A program made the position numbers and the translations under genes. Below the pieces are notes generated by a model. The model had not been told where the DNA came from, did not search any database, and worked only from the letters and a program-made list of their open reading frames with translations. Positions 57,001 through 64,000 of a DNA stretch of 64,000 bases are shown piece by piece. This DNA is from Flavobacterium supellecticarium (GTDB taxonomy: Bacteria > Bacteroidota > Bacteroidia > Flavobacteriales > Flavobacteriaceae), in assembly GCF_004801375.1 (NCBI RefSeq), contig NZ_SSNZ01000001.1:558001-622000 (forward strand), given 5' to 3'. Every line of letters starts with the position of its first letter. Position 1 is the first letter of the stretch.

Positions 57001-59576
57001 AGGCCTATACGCTCAATACGCAAATGACCACCACAAACCTGGTTAGTCTGCCGGAAATTGCGTTAATTACAACCCGTTTTAGTATGGTTCGTACGGCCTA
57101 TCTCGATCCGAACTTTGTGGGTGTAGCCGGTGTAGCCGAAGCGACAACTCAAATTCAGCCGCTATCCGACAACAGTCAGAACAGCATGTTGGCGCTGACT
57201 TATTTTGCACAACAATTTGAAATGGCCTTCCTGAATCAGCCTTATACCGGTATTATTTTAAAAGCCGCAACCGGAGCGAACCTTACCAAAGGAAACAGTG
57301 ATACCACTGCCAATGCTCCGCTATGGATGGTCCGTTTTGACAGTACGGGTGCCAACGGATTGCGTTTTGGATTTAATAAAGACCAAACCTATTATTTTGC
57401 ACCGGTTCCGCTGGCTACAAGTTTACAATCCTTCTCCGCTTCGATTGTCAGTTACGACAAAGGCGTTCCGGACGGTAGTGTGGTTAAAAACTTCAACAGC
57501 ATCGATATGGATAGCTGGGGATTACAATTCCTTCAGGCGGTCGATAAATTCCTAAGTCCGGCCTATTCCGTTCCGGCCTTTTTACTAACAGCCTATAAAG
57601 TATTCCCGGACGATCCGGACTATCTGCAACAAATACTCGATGCCAAGCAAACCATTGCCGAAGCTATCGAAGGCACCATCGACTTTATCATCGATCCTTG
57701 TAGCGGAGAAACATCGCCACCTTGTACGGCAAAAGACCCGTCTAACATTGGCAATGCGCAGGAAAAATGGAAACAACAAATCCTGATTCAGCTTTCGAAT
57801 GCTTATCGTTATGTCGCTTCCGTACAAACCACAGCCAGTATCAGTTCGTCGTATAGCGGTCCGGAATATGCCGATGCGAACAATGATCCGCCACATGCGC
57901 CATTTGTACCGAATTTATATGGAAAAATGCTGGGTCTCGATCCGACACTTTCGGGTACGGACGAAATTCCAACATCCACCGAATATTCCTTATCGACCGC
58001 AAAAGTACCAACCGCAAACGGTGCTTCCTGGCTAACGTATATGTTTGAAGCCAAAGACAGTGCCGAAAGCCGTAGCTTTACTTTTGGCGATATGCAATAC
58101 AACGTAAGTCATATGGAATTTGACATCACGGAAATTCCGGATCTGGACAATTATCTGGCTTCCTCATGGCTGACGTTTATCGTTCCGTTAAGCGGTGAAA
58201 TCAATTCCGAAGTCACACCATTGGCACAAATGGGCGATGTGGGCGAAACCACCATTCCGGTTCCGTTGCGCTCCTATCCTACGCCGCCATCGGTTACGGC
58301 TCAGAACTTTAATTATCCGGCCAACGACGATGCTTCACCAACGATTGAAGAAGCCCGTCAGTGGGTGTATTACTACACCTATCAGAACACTTCGGCAGCA
58401 CAGGATACCATTGTAACGGAAGTTCAGTTTAATGTGACCGATGAAAACCAGAGTGATTATACGATAATGAATACCAAAAATCTGGGCATGTATCAGGCTT
58501 TGGCACAGTTTATCGATTCCTATCCGTCATTAAATGCCGATTTTGACAACTGTCTTGCGATGCTAACGCCTGCCACCATGGATGCAAATTCGGAACTGGC
58601 TCAGGATGCCCGTTATGCCATGCTTGCCTTTATTGACATCATCAATCAGGTCGCTGCACAATGGTCGGTTACCAACCAGGTAAATCCAAGAAAAACGGTT
58701 AACAAGGCTATGCAAGCGGACTTTACTCCGGCACCGCCGTATACATTAGGCTATACAATTACCGAGAGTTATGAGGAAGAAACCGATTATCTGATTATAA
58801 CCATTATTCCGGAAGATCAGAAATCAGCGGATGCCAATATCACCGTGACGATCGATAATTATACTAACGAATTGATTCCGGGTGATACACTTGCCTATCG
58901 TTATTACCAACTGGATAACAACGGACAGCGTGTTTATCTGTTGTATGAAGACCGAAACACCAATCCTTCGCGAAATGTAGTGTTGGACAATCTGGATATT
59001 CTGAGTGCGCAAAATGCATGGAGTAGCGTTGCTGTAATCCGAAATGAAGAATTACTTCAAAATAAAGATGGTAGCTGGCAAACGACCAATCCGTTGTTTA
59101 TTTACCAGACGCCGCAGGTGATGTTCTACAACAAACTTATTCCGTTGTTGAATACCGATAACGCGATCAATATCGCTCAAATCACAACACCAAGTTATCC
59201 GGCAGCACCAAGTCGAACGTTACAGAATCAGTTGCTGGCTTTATTTGACGCTTTAACACTCAATATTGATGCTTCGATTACCGCGTTTAACATCAAAATG
59301 CAATGCGATTATACCTATAGCATACCGGGAACAACCTTTACGATCGATGTTCCGGTGGTGATGTTAACGCCAACCGCAGTAGATGTAACCGCGCATGGTG
59401 CTAACATAGCCAATATGCTAACCGACGGTATTACAAACTGGATGAATAGTACCAGTCCGCAACAGAATAACGGTATCTTTAGCTTTACACTTACAGCTTA
59501 TTCGGTTACCGATGCCTATGTTCCTATTTTACAAATACCACTTATACTATCTTTGACTGCTATTACCGATTTGTAA
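51018..59576 (+). CDS. Giant beta-rich protein (2852 aa) of unknown function
   Basis: One uninterrupted reading frame encoding roughly 310 kDa. There is no signal peptide. Residues about 170-645 contain three to four diverged copies of a 100-125-residue module with the pattern ISLGELI or IQLGDLL, then a strand, Trp, paired strands and a closing G-x-I/F-x-G-x-F. Residues about 855-1020 are Gly-rich hydrophobic strands (LGYGGFYFGYLSG, then GIFQGVLGFFS, then MPIPITFEAGVSVKLTVKIH), possibly membrane-interacting. The remaining 1800 residues are mixed beta/helical with Asn/Thr/Asp-rich linkers (at about 1785-1815 strongly acidic). It ends the operon and is followed by a terminator. No family recognised; toxin, adhesin or shell protein are all possible. 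Confidence 0.75.
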   Translation: MDTQQLQQLYTGLQGQVNNDDQLYFVNATAALDLPITSNSYKQFVPDGQLIINAVVIAMPDENTILIKGVTSSFQIPDCDCFVKFYIENEILNSTFYITLLGETIALPGVNWFSVTLPYYELCIAEAELPVVGIVGGTINTGVTLQVAMGYPVTDNIWMFQGLFSDPYPSISNFYQLAGGINLTTALPQPFSTLSTLGLKSIDISYDSANSIVDYMGIEISTPPDYIWQILPGVAITGIDIYCIVSGFSTSSASSTDFTINGTFTIGPPDSNTIALTAHYPNFTASVQLIEGTIQLGDLLTMFWSGTTIDLESEIQVLNIEIDPDSQNYTLNCSIVSNWVFFTINDPSLSFTMTGLNLDVNSLQGTTTGQIAGFFHIGPDDQSGVDLTIYAGYDATAWTFGASTGTDQTISLGSIAYTFLKAFGMADIPSWVTDNLPNISNVNFVTVVPDDKTKVTTYDVSGDVNWHLQYSSFDLELDANVAIKYDENGTSGTIAGIADARQMLGLTFEVGYEFGTADTQVYLNMPEFACKITYIGNTDYDSIDIKFDKISLGELITTFVGTFSPGFSLSAPWNLLDTIDLSGFEFTYTRYKENNKSSIVATIPLHIDLGFINIETLKITKDAENASSSGVYLYFTGTFLGLPIEPDSPLQEDGKGSDATQMPPVPGMGEEFFDLKLLAMGQHVSLYDSPELNSVDEAITALEEAFTTTSNTGDSTIPVPAATPDTKPGTLVFDQNSNWLIGADFTVAKFYRVATVFNDPNLYGLLIGVSPESNYFKNLQFEILYKKINDSIGMYQLDLQLPDEFRHFEFGEVSISLPIIGVQIYTNGNFYLDFGFPASITDFSRSFSIQVFPFLGYGGFYFGYLSGATSNSVPTTSCGNFNPVIEFGLGLSLGVGKTVDEGILKAGLSLTAVGIFQGVLGFFSANPNLDTYDDTYYKVQGTFGLTGHIYGEVNFAIISAKVDIMAYAYITMTIESYMPIPITFEAGVSVKLTVKIHLGLFSIKVSLRFSTTISASFIVGSDTSASAPWNLCPTKDSLAKGALPQNYRSLQRLSLAETTPVVLKWQPLQTTTKVPLDLMFFPQLTVSGESGASGPQYIAMLYINTDPDNNSLFGVTEGVLYWAINALIGNTADNTGLDWLKNQTITADQINSMLCYFNTRPNHEPPFNYSNAAQDDIKTFFSTYFELNIRAVDANTEGTMDAAVFPVVPELLLNTILNGTAGNPIDFATESMTGDQDYISDITALLASTSVDYQSEMTADYYAPTDCENISDPTYEEQHNLSFPTFMFTDFVALLAKQALQSALDYLNTQETFSGTVSDVVNHAVTDSIDGISGMASRFMLHGMRLPAPPDAATGVTKPLYVLTGQQLAIPSTLQQGDVYSIVLENPDESWINMVSGTDNKLTVTIDNNEIQHIHDIAAISLSPVLTYGPSPLINYNDTPQTFSLGSPALWQYPGDYYPDVTNEPYIWKLPSNLTTIFSEQGNNWQFVVKSLTTTASGTTQADVQNYTWGTTINFTLQKITAQSGLVTPLSGNMYNLVGADDASTVYLQELLTYLNTIGDTDGTRTIQQIQVIYQPDPTQNSNGGYLSDANGDYKTAIIQANLSTETNPAESMMRMMVMETTPEGTYNTLNTAGDFVKLLWECSTVRSGGYYFYYENNATNGLPDSLFAGTGVANLAIQITYNTLINSPFVNSVIIGDSIDTSITSVFVQSPVTAPLDQQYTTRIATLLPGTVGYEVSRQNPGDYVPTQPVPTLAEDQVYLETQFNLIGLAVPAIPDYINPTPAGPVDSTDDEAVSNTEDGNTSDNDDLEDWNYNAVIPYYKYVQPEGTDPLYPNPYAGIGDTVEMVLNWQDMFGNIPPNDTQPLHTSMQVLYSDAIIALSQWPSVSVSYLFSLLSGAPNLSLTFNFNTSRYKGESAQNNAQIDLQTYMNLYYQLDSPNMALRYTTTVEDTVDAQGNTTPMVHELANSVLLTQFINPIIEYLKTVVAGEAAVAVQAYTLNTQMTTTNLVSLPEIALITTRFSMVRTAYLDPNFVGVAGVAEATTQIQPLSDNSQNSMLALTYFAQQFEMAFLNQPYTGIILKAATGANLTKGNSDTTANAPLWMVRFDSTGANGLRFGFNKDQTYYFAPVPLATSLQSFSASIVSYDKGVPDGSVVKNFNSIDMDSWGLQFLQAVDKFLSPAYSVPAFLLTAYKVFPDDPDYLQQILDAKQTIAEAIEGTIDFIIDPCSGETSPPCTAKDPSNIGNAQEKWKQQILIQLSNAYRYVASVQTTASISSSYSGPEYADANNDPPHAPFVPNLYGKMLGLDPTLSGTDEIPTSTEYSLSTAKVPTANGASWLTYMFEAKDSAESRSFTFGDMQYNVSHMEFDITEIPDLDNYLASSWLTFIVPLSGEINSEVTPLAQMGDVGETTIPVPLRSYPTPPSVTAQNFNYPANDDASPTIEEARQWVYYYTYQNTSAAQDTIVTEVQFNVTDENQSDYTIMNTKNLGMYQALAQFIDSYPSLNADFDNCLAMLTPATMDANSELAQDARYAMLAFIDIINQVAAQWSVTNQVNPRKTVNKAMQADFTPAPPYTLGYTITESYEEETDYLIITIIPEDQKSADANITVTIDNYTNELIPGDTLAYRYYQLDNNGQRVYLLYEDRNTNPSRNVVLDNLDILSAQNAWSSVAVIRNEELLQNKDGSWQTTNPLFIYQTPQVMFYNKLIPLLNTDNAINIAQITTPSYPAAPSRTLQNQLLALFDALTLNIDASITAFNIKMQCDYTYSIPGTTFTIDVPVVMLTPTAVDVTAHGANIANMLTDGITNWMNSTSPQQNNGIFSFTLTAYSVTDAYVPILQIPLILSLTAITDL

Positions 59577-59595
59577 TAGCATAAGAATCTCTCAC

Positions 59596-59632
59596 AGCCT
59601 GTTTCGATTTATCGGAGCAGGCTTTTTATTTT
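59596..59632 (+). terminator. Terminator of the giant-protein operon
   Basis: The stem agcctg / caggct with partly paired interior is followed by tttttatttt, 20 bp after the stop codon. Confidence 0.65.
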
Positions 59633-59663
59633 ATAGTTATCTAAAAATAATTTTTCTATTTTA

Positions 59664-59752
59664 TTGTCCCGGATTGCTCCCAAGGCTTTAGCCGAACTGA
59701 CAAAGTAAATCCACGACATCTGGTTGTCACGGATTGCAAATACGCGAGATCG
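59664..59752. repeat. Dispersed palindromic repeat (copy A)
   Basis: Contains tgtcccggattgc, then ggctttagccgaactgac, aagtaaatccacgacatc, and a second tgtcacggattgcaaatacg. The same words recur at 61133-61261. The element can fold through ggatt / aatcc pairs. Such 'tgtcacggatt...aatccgcgaca' units are scattered in many Bacteroidota, from memory. Confidence 0.75.
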
Positions 59753-59758
59753 TGTAGT

Positions 59759-60418
59759 TTAGTCCGCAATTAATTTGTTGTCTTTATAGTAATATTTTCT
59801 TTTTTTCATTTTTATATAGCCATCCATAAATTCAACTTTAAAACCCTCTAAGTTTTTCAAGTTTATTAGATTTTGTACTAAAGTTGTCCTATCTAAATTG
59901 ATTAGCTTTAAAAGCTGAAGCTTATCAAAATCAAATAGAATATAGCCATTTATTATTGTCGCCTGCGTTTGATTACAATCGGGACAACCCACTCTTGTAT
60001 AGGAAAATTTTACAATTAATTCCTCACTTTTAAAGTTGTCGAGTTTACATCTTTTTACGTCAACAATTTCCAGAGATGGTTCGGTTATCATCCTATACGC
60101 CTTACTTTTCTCCTTTGCATTTAAAGTATCCATAACATAACCATTTGAAAAGAGTTCATAGACGTGGAACACTTCGTTATTTTTAATCGCAATGGATAGT
60201 GTTCCTATTTTGTTGTCAAAATTTCGTATTAAATACGCTTCAGGCTTCGATATGGAATCAATTATTTTGTAAGTATGGATTTCATTTACGGGTATGGATT
60301 TCCCTAATGTTTCAACATTTTGGAAACGTAATTCTTCAGTAGAAAACGCCGCATTATTTTGACTGAAAACAGCATTCAACAAGAAAAAAAACAGCACTAT
60401 AAAGTAAACCTTTTTCAT
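59759..60418 (-). CDS. Secreted protein of unknown function
   Basis: A 219-aa protein with signal peptide MKKVYFIVLFFFLLNAVFSQ. The mature part has alternating strands and a CxxC-like pair (VGCPDCNQTQ), then ILFDFDKLQLLKLINLD, ending with a basic YIKMKKRKYYYKDNK. No family recognised. It is transcribed leftward, converging with the giant-protein operon, and starts the accessory run that occupies the right end of the window. Confidence 0.65.
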   Translation of the reverse strand: MKKVYFIVLFFFLLNAVFSQNNAAFSTEELRFQNVETLGKSIPVNEIHTYKIIDSISKPEAYLIRNFDNKIGTLSIAIKNNEVFHVYELFSNGYVMDTLNAKEKSKAYRMITEPSLEIVDVKRCKLDNFKSEELIVKFSYTRVGCPDCNQTQATIINGYILFDFDKLQLLKLINLDRTTLVQNLINLKNLEGFKVEFMDGYIKMKKRKYYYKDNKLIAD

Positions 60419-60536
60419 TTCTGATTTTTATTTAGTTGATTTTGATTGCGATAGTAAAAACGTTCTCAGATAACATCCTTTCAAAAGACAAGTGCAAAAT
60501 TTACAATTTACGTACCATTTTATAAAACCTTTGGCA

Positions 60537-61094
60537 TCACTCGTTTTTTATTACGCCATTTTTATATTGAAATTCCTGAATGGTATCGGATTCGTTCTCT
60601 ATATCGTGAAAAAGCATCGTCCCATTTCCATTGCTGATTGTTCCGCAATCCAGTACATTTTTACGGCTGTCGAAGCACGATTTTATTTCCATCAGTTTAC
60701 CATCGACATACCAACGTTCGGTATATAAATTTCCGTTTTTATGGTACCATTTCCATACTCCGTTTTGTTTGCCATCGACCAGTTCTCCCATTCCCATAAA
60801 TGATCCGTTGTCGAAATAATACTGCCAAATTCCATTTTGTTTGCCGTTTCGGAATTCCCCTTTTTGATGCAACTTCCCATTATCGTAGAAATAGCTCCAA
60901 TCGCCATTTTTCTGATCTTTTACAAACGTTCCAACAGCATCTACTTTTCCCGCTTTATAAAACGTCCACGTTCCGTTTTTTAGTCCGTTTTTTAAATGCC
61001 CTTTGGCTTCTTTTCCGTTTTCGATTATGGTTGTTTGCGTTGCTCCACAAGATAGTAGTACTAGAATGGGAATAAAAGTTAGTACTTTATTCAT
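60537..61094 (-). CDS. MORN-repeat (YwqK-like) lipoprotein
   Basis: A 185-aa lipoprotein. ATG 61094 is chosen because it gives a lipobox (FIPILVLLSC); the frame is open 15 codons upstream. Four to five MORN/YwqK repeats follow: NGLKNGTWTFYKAGK, then KNGDWSYFYDNGKLHQKGEF, then KQNGIWQYYFDNGSFMG, then KQNGVWKWYHKNGNLY. YwqK is the antitoxin-like partner of the YwqJ toxin in Bacillus, and related proteins are often found in polymorphic-toxin immunity arrays. A protective role is possible here but unproven; no toxin gene is adjacent. Confidence 0.8.
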   Translation of the reverse strand: MNKVLTFIPILVLLSCGATQTTIIENGKEAKGHLKNGLKNGTWTFYKAGKVDAVGTFVKDQKNGDWSYFYDNGKLHQKGEFRNGKQNGIWQYYFDNGSFMGMGELVDGKQNGVWKWYHKNGNLYTERWYVDGKLMEIKSCFDSRKNVLDCGTISNGNGTMLFHDIENESDTIQEFQYKNGVIKNE

Positions 61095-61132
61095 TAACAG
61101 TGTATTTTTTTTAATTATAGATGGTTTTCTTG

Positions 61133-61261
61133 ATGTCACGGATTACACCCGAGGCTTTAGCTGAACTGACGAAGTAAATCCGCACTATCAGTATTGTCAC
61201 GGATTGCAAATCCGCGACATCTGGATTTAGCGCAACAGACGAAGTAAATCCGCGACATCGG
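61133..61261. repeat. Dispersed palindromic repeat (copies B and C)
   Basis: Two and a half units of the element seen at 59664-59752. One part is a near-perfect hairpin, tgtcacggatt-gca-aatccgcgaca (10 of 11 pairs). It sits between two leftward genes and may act as a terminator or REP-like element. Confidence 0.75.
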
Positions 61262-61263
61262 TT

Positions 61264-62127
61264 CTAGACTACTATATGTTTTTGACCTTTTTCAAACGAT
61301 GTATTGAAAGTCTTAAGATGTGAATTTAAGGTATCGACATCACATTTCGGACAAATTGTTTGTGGTTTTACTTTTCCGGTTAGCTTTATCATATTTTCGT
61401 TACAAACGGTACATTTCATTATGTTATCATACTTATCTGATGCAATATGATAGGGTTCAAAGTCATAGCATTTGGCATTTGGCAAAGCACCTTTTAGATA
61501 GGCTATTTCCTCTACTTTAAAGTTTATTGCCAAACCAAGCTTTTGTAAGTTTTTGAGATTTGCAATTAATAGTAAGTTATTTTTATTAACGGAAACATTT
61601 TGTAAATCCAATCTGAAAAGGTTTAAATTTTTTAAAAAATTTAAATTCCCTACTTTATAGCTACTGGAAACACCACCTTCAATTCTTAAATTATTTAAGG
61701 TCGTAAGCGTTTCTATTTCATCGTAATGAACCAGTTTTTTGTTATTTAGTAACGATAGGTATTCTAAATGCCTAAGGTTTTTTATACCTTCTAATGATTC
61801 TAAACTATCAAATCCATCAATATTTAAATAGATAAGGTTTGGAAATTTGATGAGAAAATCCAAAGACGAACAATCGTTACAATTGATCATTAAATACTTT
61901 ACGGATGAAAGTAACGGAAACTCATTAATTTGATCATTTGTAATTCTAAAACATTTTATGGTTTCAATTGACTTAAAATTTGAAAGCAGATTGATATTAT
62001 CTGCATCTTGATTTAAACAAATACCTTTTACATTTTGATCATAATCTGTAATTTTTAAATCATAATTAAATGACGCTATTGAATTGTGAATATATTCTCC
62101 GTATTCTGTTATTTTATAGTGTCCCAT
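61264..62127 (-). CDS. Leucine-rich-repeat protein with C-terminal zinc ribbon
   Basis: A 287-aa cytoplasmic protein. About six LRR units of 21-24 residues span 45-215 (FPNLIYLNIDGFDSLESLEG, then IKNLRHLEYLSLLNNKKL, then LTTLNNLRIEGG). A four-Cys zinc ribbon follows at about 238-262 (CTVCNENMI ... TICPKCDVD). There is no signal peptide. Such LRR proteins occur in immunity-gene arrays of Bacteroidota. Without a partner toxin the role is a guess. It lies between two repeat-bearing spacers. Confidence 0.75.
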   Translation of the reverse strand: MGHYKITEYGEYIHNSIASFNYDLKITDYDQNVKGICLNQDADNINLLSNFKSIETIKCFRITNDQINEFPLLSSVKYLMINCNDCSSLDFLIKFPNLIYLNIDGFDSLESLEGIKNLRHLEYLSLLNNKKLVHYDEIETLTTLNNLRIEGGVSSSYKVGNLNFLKNLNLFRLDLQNVSVNKNNLLLIANLKNLQKLGLAINFKVEEIAYLKGALPNAKCYDFEPYHIASDKYDNIMKCTVCNENMIKLTGKVKPQTICPKCDVDTLNSHLKTFNTSFEKGQKHIVV

Positions 62128-62204
62128 AATTTTTATTCGCGTTTCTGATGTTTGGTAAAATAGTTTCTAACACACCTGATGTCATGGATTTATCGTATGT
62201 GTAA

Positions 62205-62777
62205 TTACGCGTAAATCTCAAGTGGTTTTAGTGCAATTTTTGCTACATCAATGGTAACCGTTTTTTCTAAGTGCATATAGAATTCCATCCAACCCAGTAC
62301 GTTTTCGTCTTTAAGCGAATAAACATTTATTTTCCACGTGCCAACCGGTAGAGCTATCAAAGGTAATTCATATTTAAAATATTCTTCTTTGGTTTTCTCG
62401 AAGCCCGGGTTTAAAATATTTTTAAGTGTCAACGAGCTGTCTACGAATGCTTCTAAATCCCCTTTATAATGATGGCACATTTGCGTAAAATCGGCATGAG
62501 AAATTGCCCGGATTTCATCCCCTTCGTCTACTTTTAAATAGTTGTACGAATCGTGATAGTCCCACATATCCAGATCGATTTCATCCGTATCAAAGGCAAA
62601 ATTTACTACTTCAACAGCTTCATCTGTGGTAATAATATGTACTATTCCTTGTTGTACTAATTCGGATAATCCTTCCGGATAATTATAATCAAATTCTTTA
62701 TCCGAATAATACGCTTTACACTTGGTAATATTGGCGAAAATAAGTACGCCTTCGGTATTCAATCCTTCCAGAGTCAT
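62205..62777 (-). CDS. Immunity-like protein of unknown family
   Basis: A 190-aa acidic cytoplasmic protein (FAFDTDEIDLDMWDYHDSYN, then KVDEGDEIRAISHADF). The C-terminal strands (VGTWKINVYSLKDENVLGWM, then HLEKTVTIDVAKIALKPL) suggest a small alpha/beta or beta-sandwich fold. High acidity and its place in a leftward array of small genes fit an immunity protein. No named family recognised. It is separated by 65 bp from the next upstream gene. Confidence 0.6.
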   Translation of the reverse strand: MTLEGLNTEGVLIFANITKCKAYYSDKEFDYNYPEGLSELVQQGIVHIITTDEAVEVVNFAFDTDEIDLDMWDYHDSYNYLKVDEGDEIRAISHADFTQMCHHYKGDLEAFVDSSLTLKNILNPGFEKTKEEYFKYELPLIALPVGTWKINVYSLKDENVLGWMEFYMHLEKTVTIDVAKIALKPLEIYA

Positions 62778-62842
62778 TTTTTGGTTTTGTTTATATTAAA
62801 AAAATCATTTTTGCTTGAACCTCATCGGGTATATTATACGAT

Positions 62843-63502
62843 TTATTCGTTCGTATAAAACTCACAGACGATGCGGTCATCAAACCAAACACCTGTAATT
62901 CCGGCTGCTTCTATGGCTGTTTTGAGTTGTTCGGAAACCAGAATATTGATATCATAAGGAGCACAAAATAAATCCGGAGCTTCCTTTAGACATAATTTTC
63001 TGGGGCGTAAAAACGGATCCCTTTGCTCTTCATTTTCTACAGTAACCATTTGACTTGTCTTTAAATCTTCAAATACCGATTGCTTAAAATCGACAAGATC
63101 TGTTTTATGAATCAAATTCAGATAATAAAACTGAAATACTTCCGGTTCTTTTCTTTTTTTAAAATTTTCATCGAACGGAGCAAGTAGCTTACAATCGTAA
63201 AACCGACAATCTTTTAAGGCAAAATTCCCTATAAGCGTTTTAAATTTTTCATTTACGAACATACCGACATTTCCACCAACACCCGGCATCTCCGCACTGA
63301 GTACATCTGTCCGTTTCGCTATGTTTTTTAATGTAAAATTATCAAGATTAGGTACCTCTTCCGGAAATTTCCGGAAATCCAATACTTTATCATAATTATT
63401 CGCGACTTTCCAATAACGTCTCGGCGGTTCCAATTGTGGCCAACAGCCCACTTTTTCCCTTTCCGTAGCCTCATGAAGGCTGTAATACACTAATTTTTTC
63501 AT
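62843..63502 (-). CDS. Imm11/DUF1629-like immunity protein
   Basis: A 219-aa cytoplasmic protein. The C-terminal segment (INILVSEQLKTAIEAAGITG, then VWFDD) matches the recurring end of the DUF1629/Imm11 family, whose members protect against polymorphic toxins. The N-terminus begins MKKLVYYSLHEATEREKVGC and has a central DFRKFPEEVPNLDNF. It is in a leftward run with two other small genes. The family call is by pattern; the cognate toxin is not in the window. Confidence 0.6.
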   Translation of the reverse strand: MKKLVYYSLHEATEREKVGCWPQLEPPRRYWKVANNYDKVLDFRKFPEEVPNLDNFTLKNIAKRTDVLSAEMPGVGGNVGMFVNEKFKTLIGNFALKDCRFYDCKLLAPFDENFKKRKEPEVFQFYYLNLIHKTDLVDFKQSVFEDLKTSQMVTVENEEQRDPFLRPRKLCLKEAPDLFCAPYDINILVSEQLKTAIEAAGITGVWFDDRIVCEFYTNE

Positions 63503-63525
63503 GGCTTAAACGATTATTTTTCGTT

Positions 63526-64000
63526 TTATCTTTCTTCTAAAAGTTTAAAATAACGGTTATAGTCTTTATCCGGAAATGCTTTTTGTAAGGCTACCAATGC
63601 TCTTTGAAGGTTTTGATAAATACCGTCTGCTTTTAAATCGTCTGCGGATACTTCGGTAAAAAGATACTGCCAATCGGCTATACCTAAGAGATCCAAAACC
63701 GCTTCGTAATAGCCGTTCAAGGTTAGATTGGTTTTATACGCCAACGCTCTATTGATATAATAAATGGTCGGTTCATTTGGTGGTGCAACACCCTTTTGAA
63801 TACTGTAAACGGCCAATTTACCATTGCCAATTTCCGGACGCGTATCGAATATACGAAATGTCTTCCACAGTGCTATTTCTTCGGGTGTTTGTCCTTTAAA
63901 CCAAAGTTTTTCATCATACTCTAATAGCGATAAACCGGAATACAGATTTTCCATATGAAACTCCAACTGAGAAGCAAAATCAGCTACTTCAAACCACGCA
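63526..64000 (-). CDS. Unknown protein, C-terminal part (cut by window edge)
   Basis: The reading frame is open to the right edge: codons before the apparent TTG at 63966 read AWFEVADFASQLEFHMENL, so the true start lies outside the window. The visible about 158 residues are helical and acidic/aromatic (YDEKLWFKGQTPEEIALWKT, YYINRALAYKTNLTLNGYYE, ALVALQKAFPDKDYNRYFKL). No family recognised. It is 23 bp upstream of the DUF1629-like gene in the same direction, so it probably belongs to the same immunity-type array. Confidence 0.6.
   Translation of the reverse strand, partial: AWFEVADFASQLEFHMENLYSGLSLLEYDEKLWFKGQTPEEIALWKTFRIFDTRPEIGNGKLAVYSIQKGVAPPNEPTIYYINRALAYKTNLTLNGYYEAVLDLLGIADWQYLFTEVSADDLKADGIYQNLQRALVALQKAFPDKDYNRYFKLLEER

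Noticed and set aside
45899..59576. Giant proteins as RHS, Tc-toxin or type IX adhesin members
   Set aside because: No YD repeats, no RHS core signature, no C-terminal T9SS domain and no signal peptide on the large proteins.

Overview
The window looks like a chromosomal segment of a Flavobacterium-like Bacteroidota. Supporting signs are TTG-N(~20)-TAnnTTTG style promoters, weak Shine-Dalgarno signals, a type IX secretion C-terminal domain, a lipoprotein with a Bacteroidota surface-export signature, RHS pairs with signal peptides, and typical flavobacterial gene neighbourhoods (pfkA-gapA, tamB/tsaD, rsmE-DUF4159-trmH). No tRNA, rRNA or CRISPR array was seen.

Layout. (1) 1-290 is the start of lpdA (dihydrolipoyl dehydrogenase). 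(2) About 508-20606 is a roughly 20 kb genomic island bounded by a perfect 19-bp direct repeat. An IntDOT-like tyrosine recombinase and two excisionase-like HTH genes lie just inside its left end. Its cargo is defence and competition genes: an AbiEii-type nucleotidyltransferase toxin with a DUF6922-like partner, a caspase/CHAT-like cysteine protease, a secreted barrel-like protein, a less AT-rich RHS polymorphic-toxin module (T9SS protein, two RHS/YD proteins, HNH-like toxin tip, DUF4375/DMP19 immunity protein, decayed gene) nested between long inverted repeats, and a protein with a PD-(D/E)XK-like motif beside a divergent membrane protein. (3) 20.6-28 kb holds a tRNA pseudouridine synthase gene broken by one in-frame amber codon, a trypsin-like protease/large secreted protein pair, a tandem array of four Cys-rich leader peptides, and an Lrp regulator divergent from a methionine gamma-lyase-like gene. 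(4) 28.5-44.5 kb is conserved backbone: S9 peptidase, gapA, pfkA, tamB, tsaD, rsmE, DUF4159, a SPOUT methyltransferase, an M43 metalloprotease lipoprotein, an AI-2E transporter, a SAM methyltransferase and a small secreted protein. (5) 45.0-59.6 kb is one tightly spaced five-gene operon of unrecognised function, with a 109-aa protein, a 155-aa secreted protein, a 1162-aa protein, a 532-aa possible GT-B-like protein and a 2852-aa giant protein with a repeated beta-rich module. (6) 59.7-64.0 kb is a leftward run of small accessory genes (secreted protein, MORN-repeat lipoprotein, LRR protein with zinc ribbon, three immunity-like genes) separated by palindromic repeats.

The least explained part is the 45.0-59.6 kb operon. 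The Cys-rich peptide array and the nested island architecture come next. All functions are inferred by reading the sequence; no database search was run.
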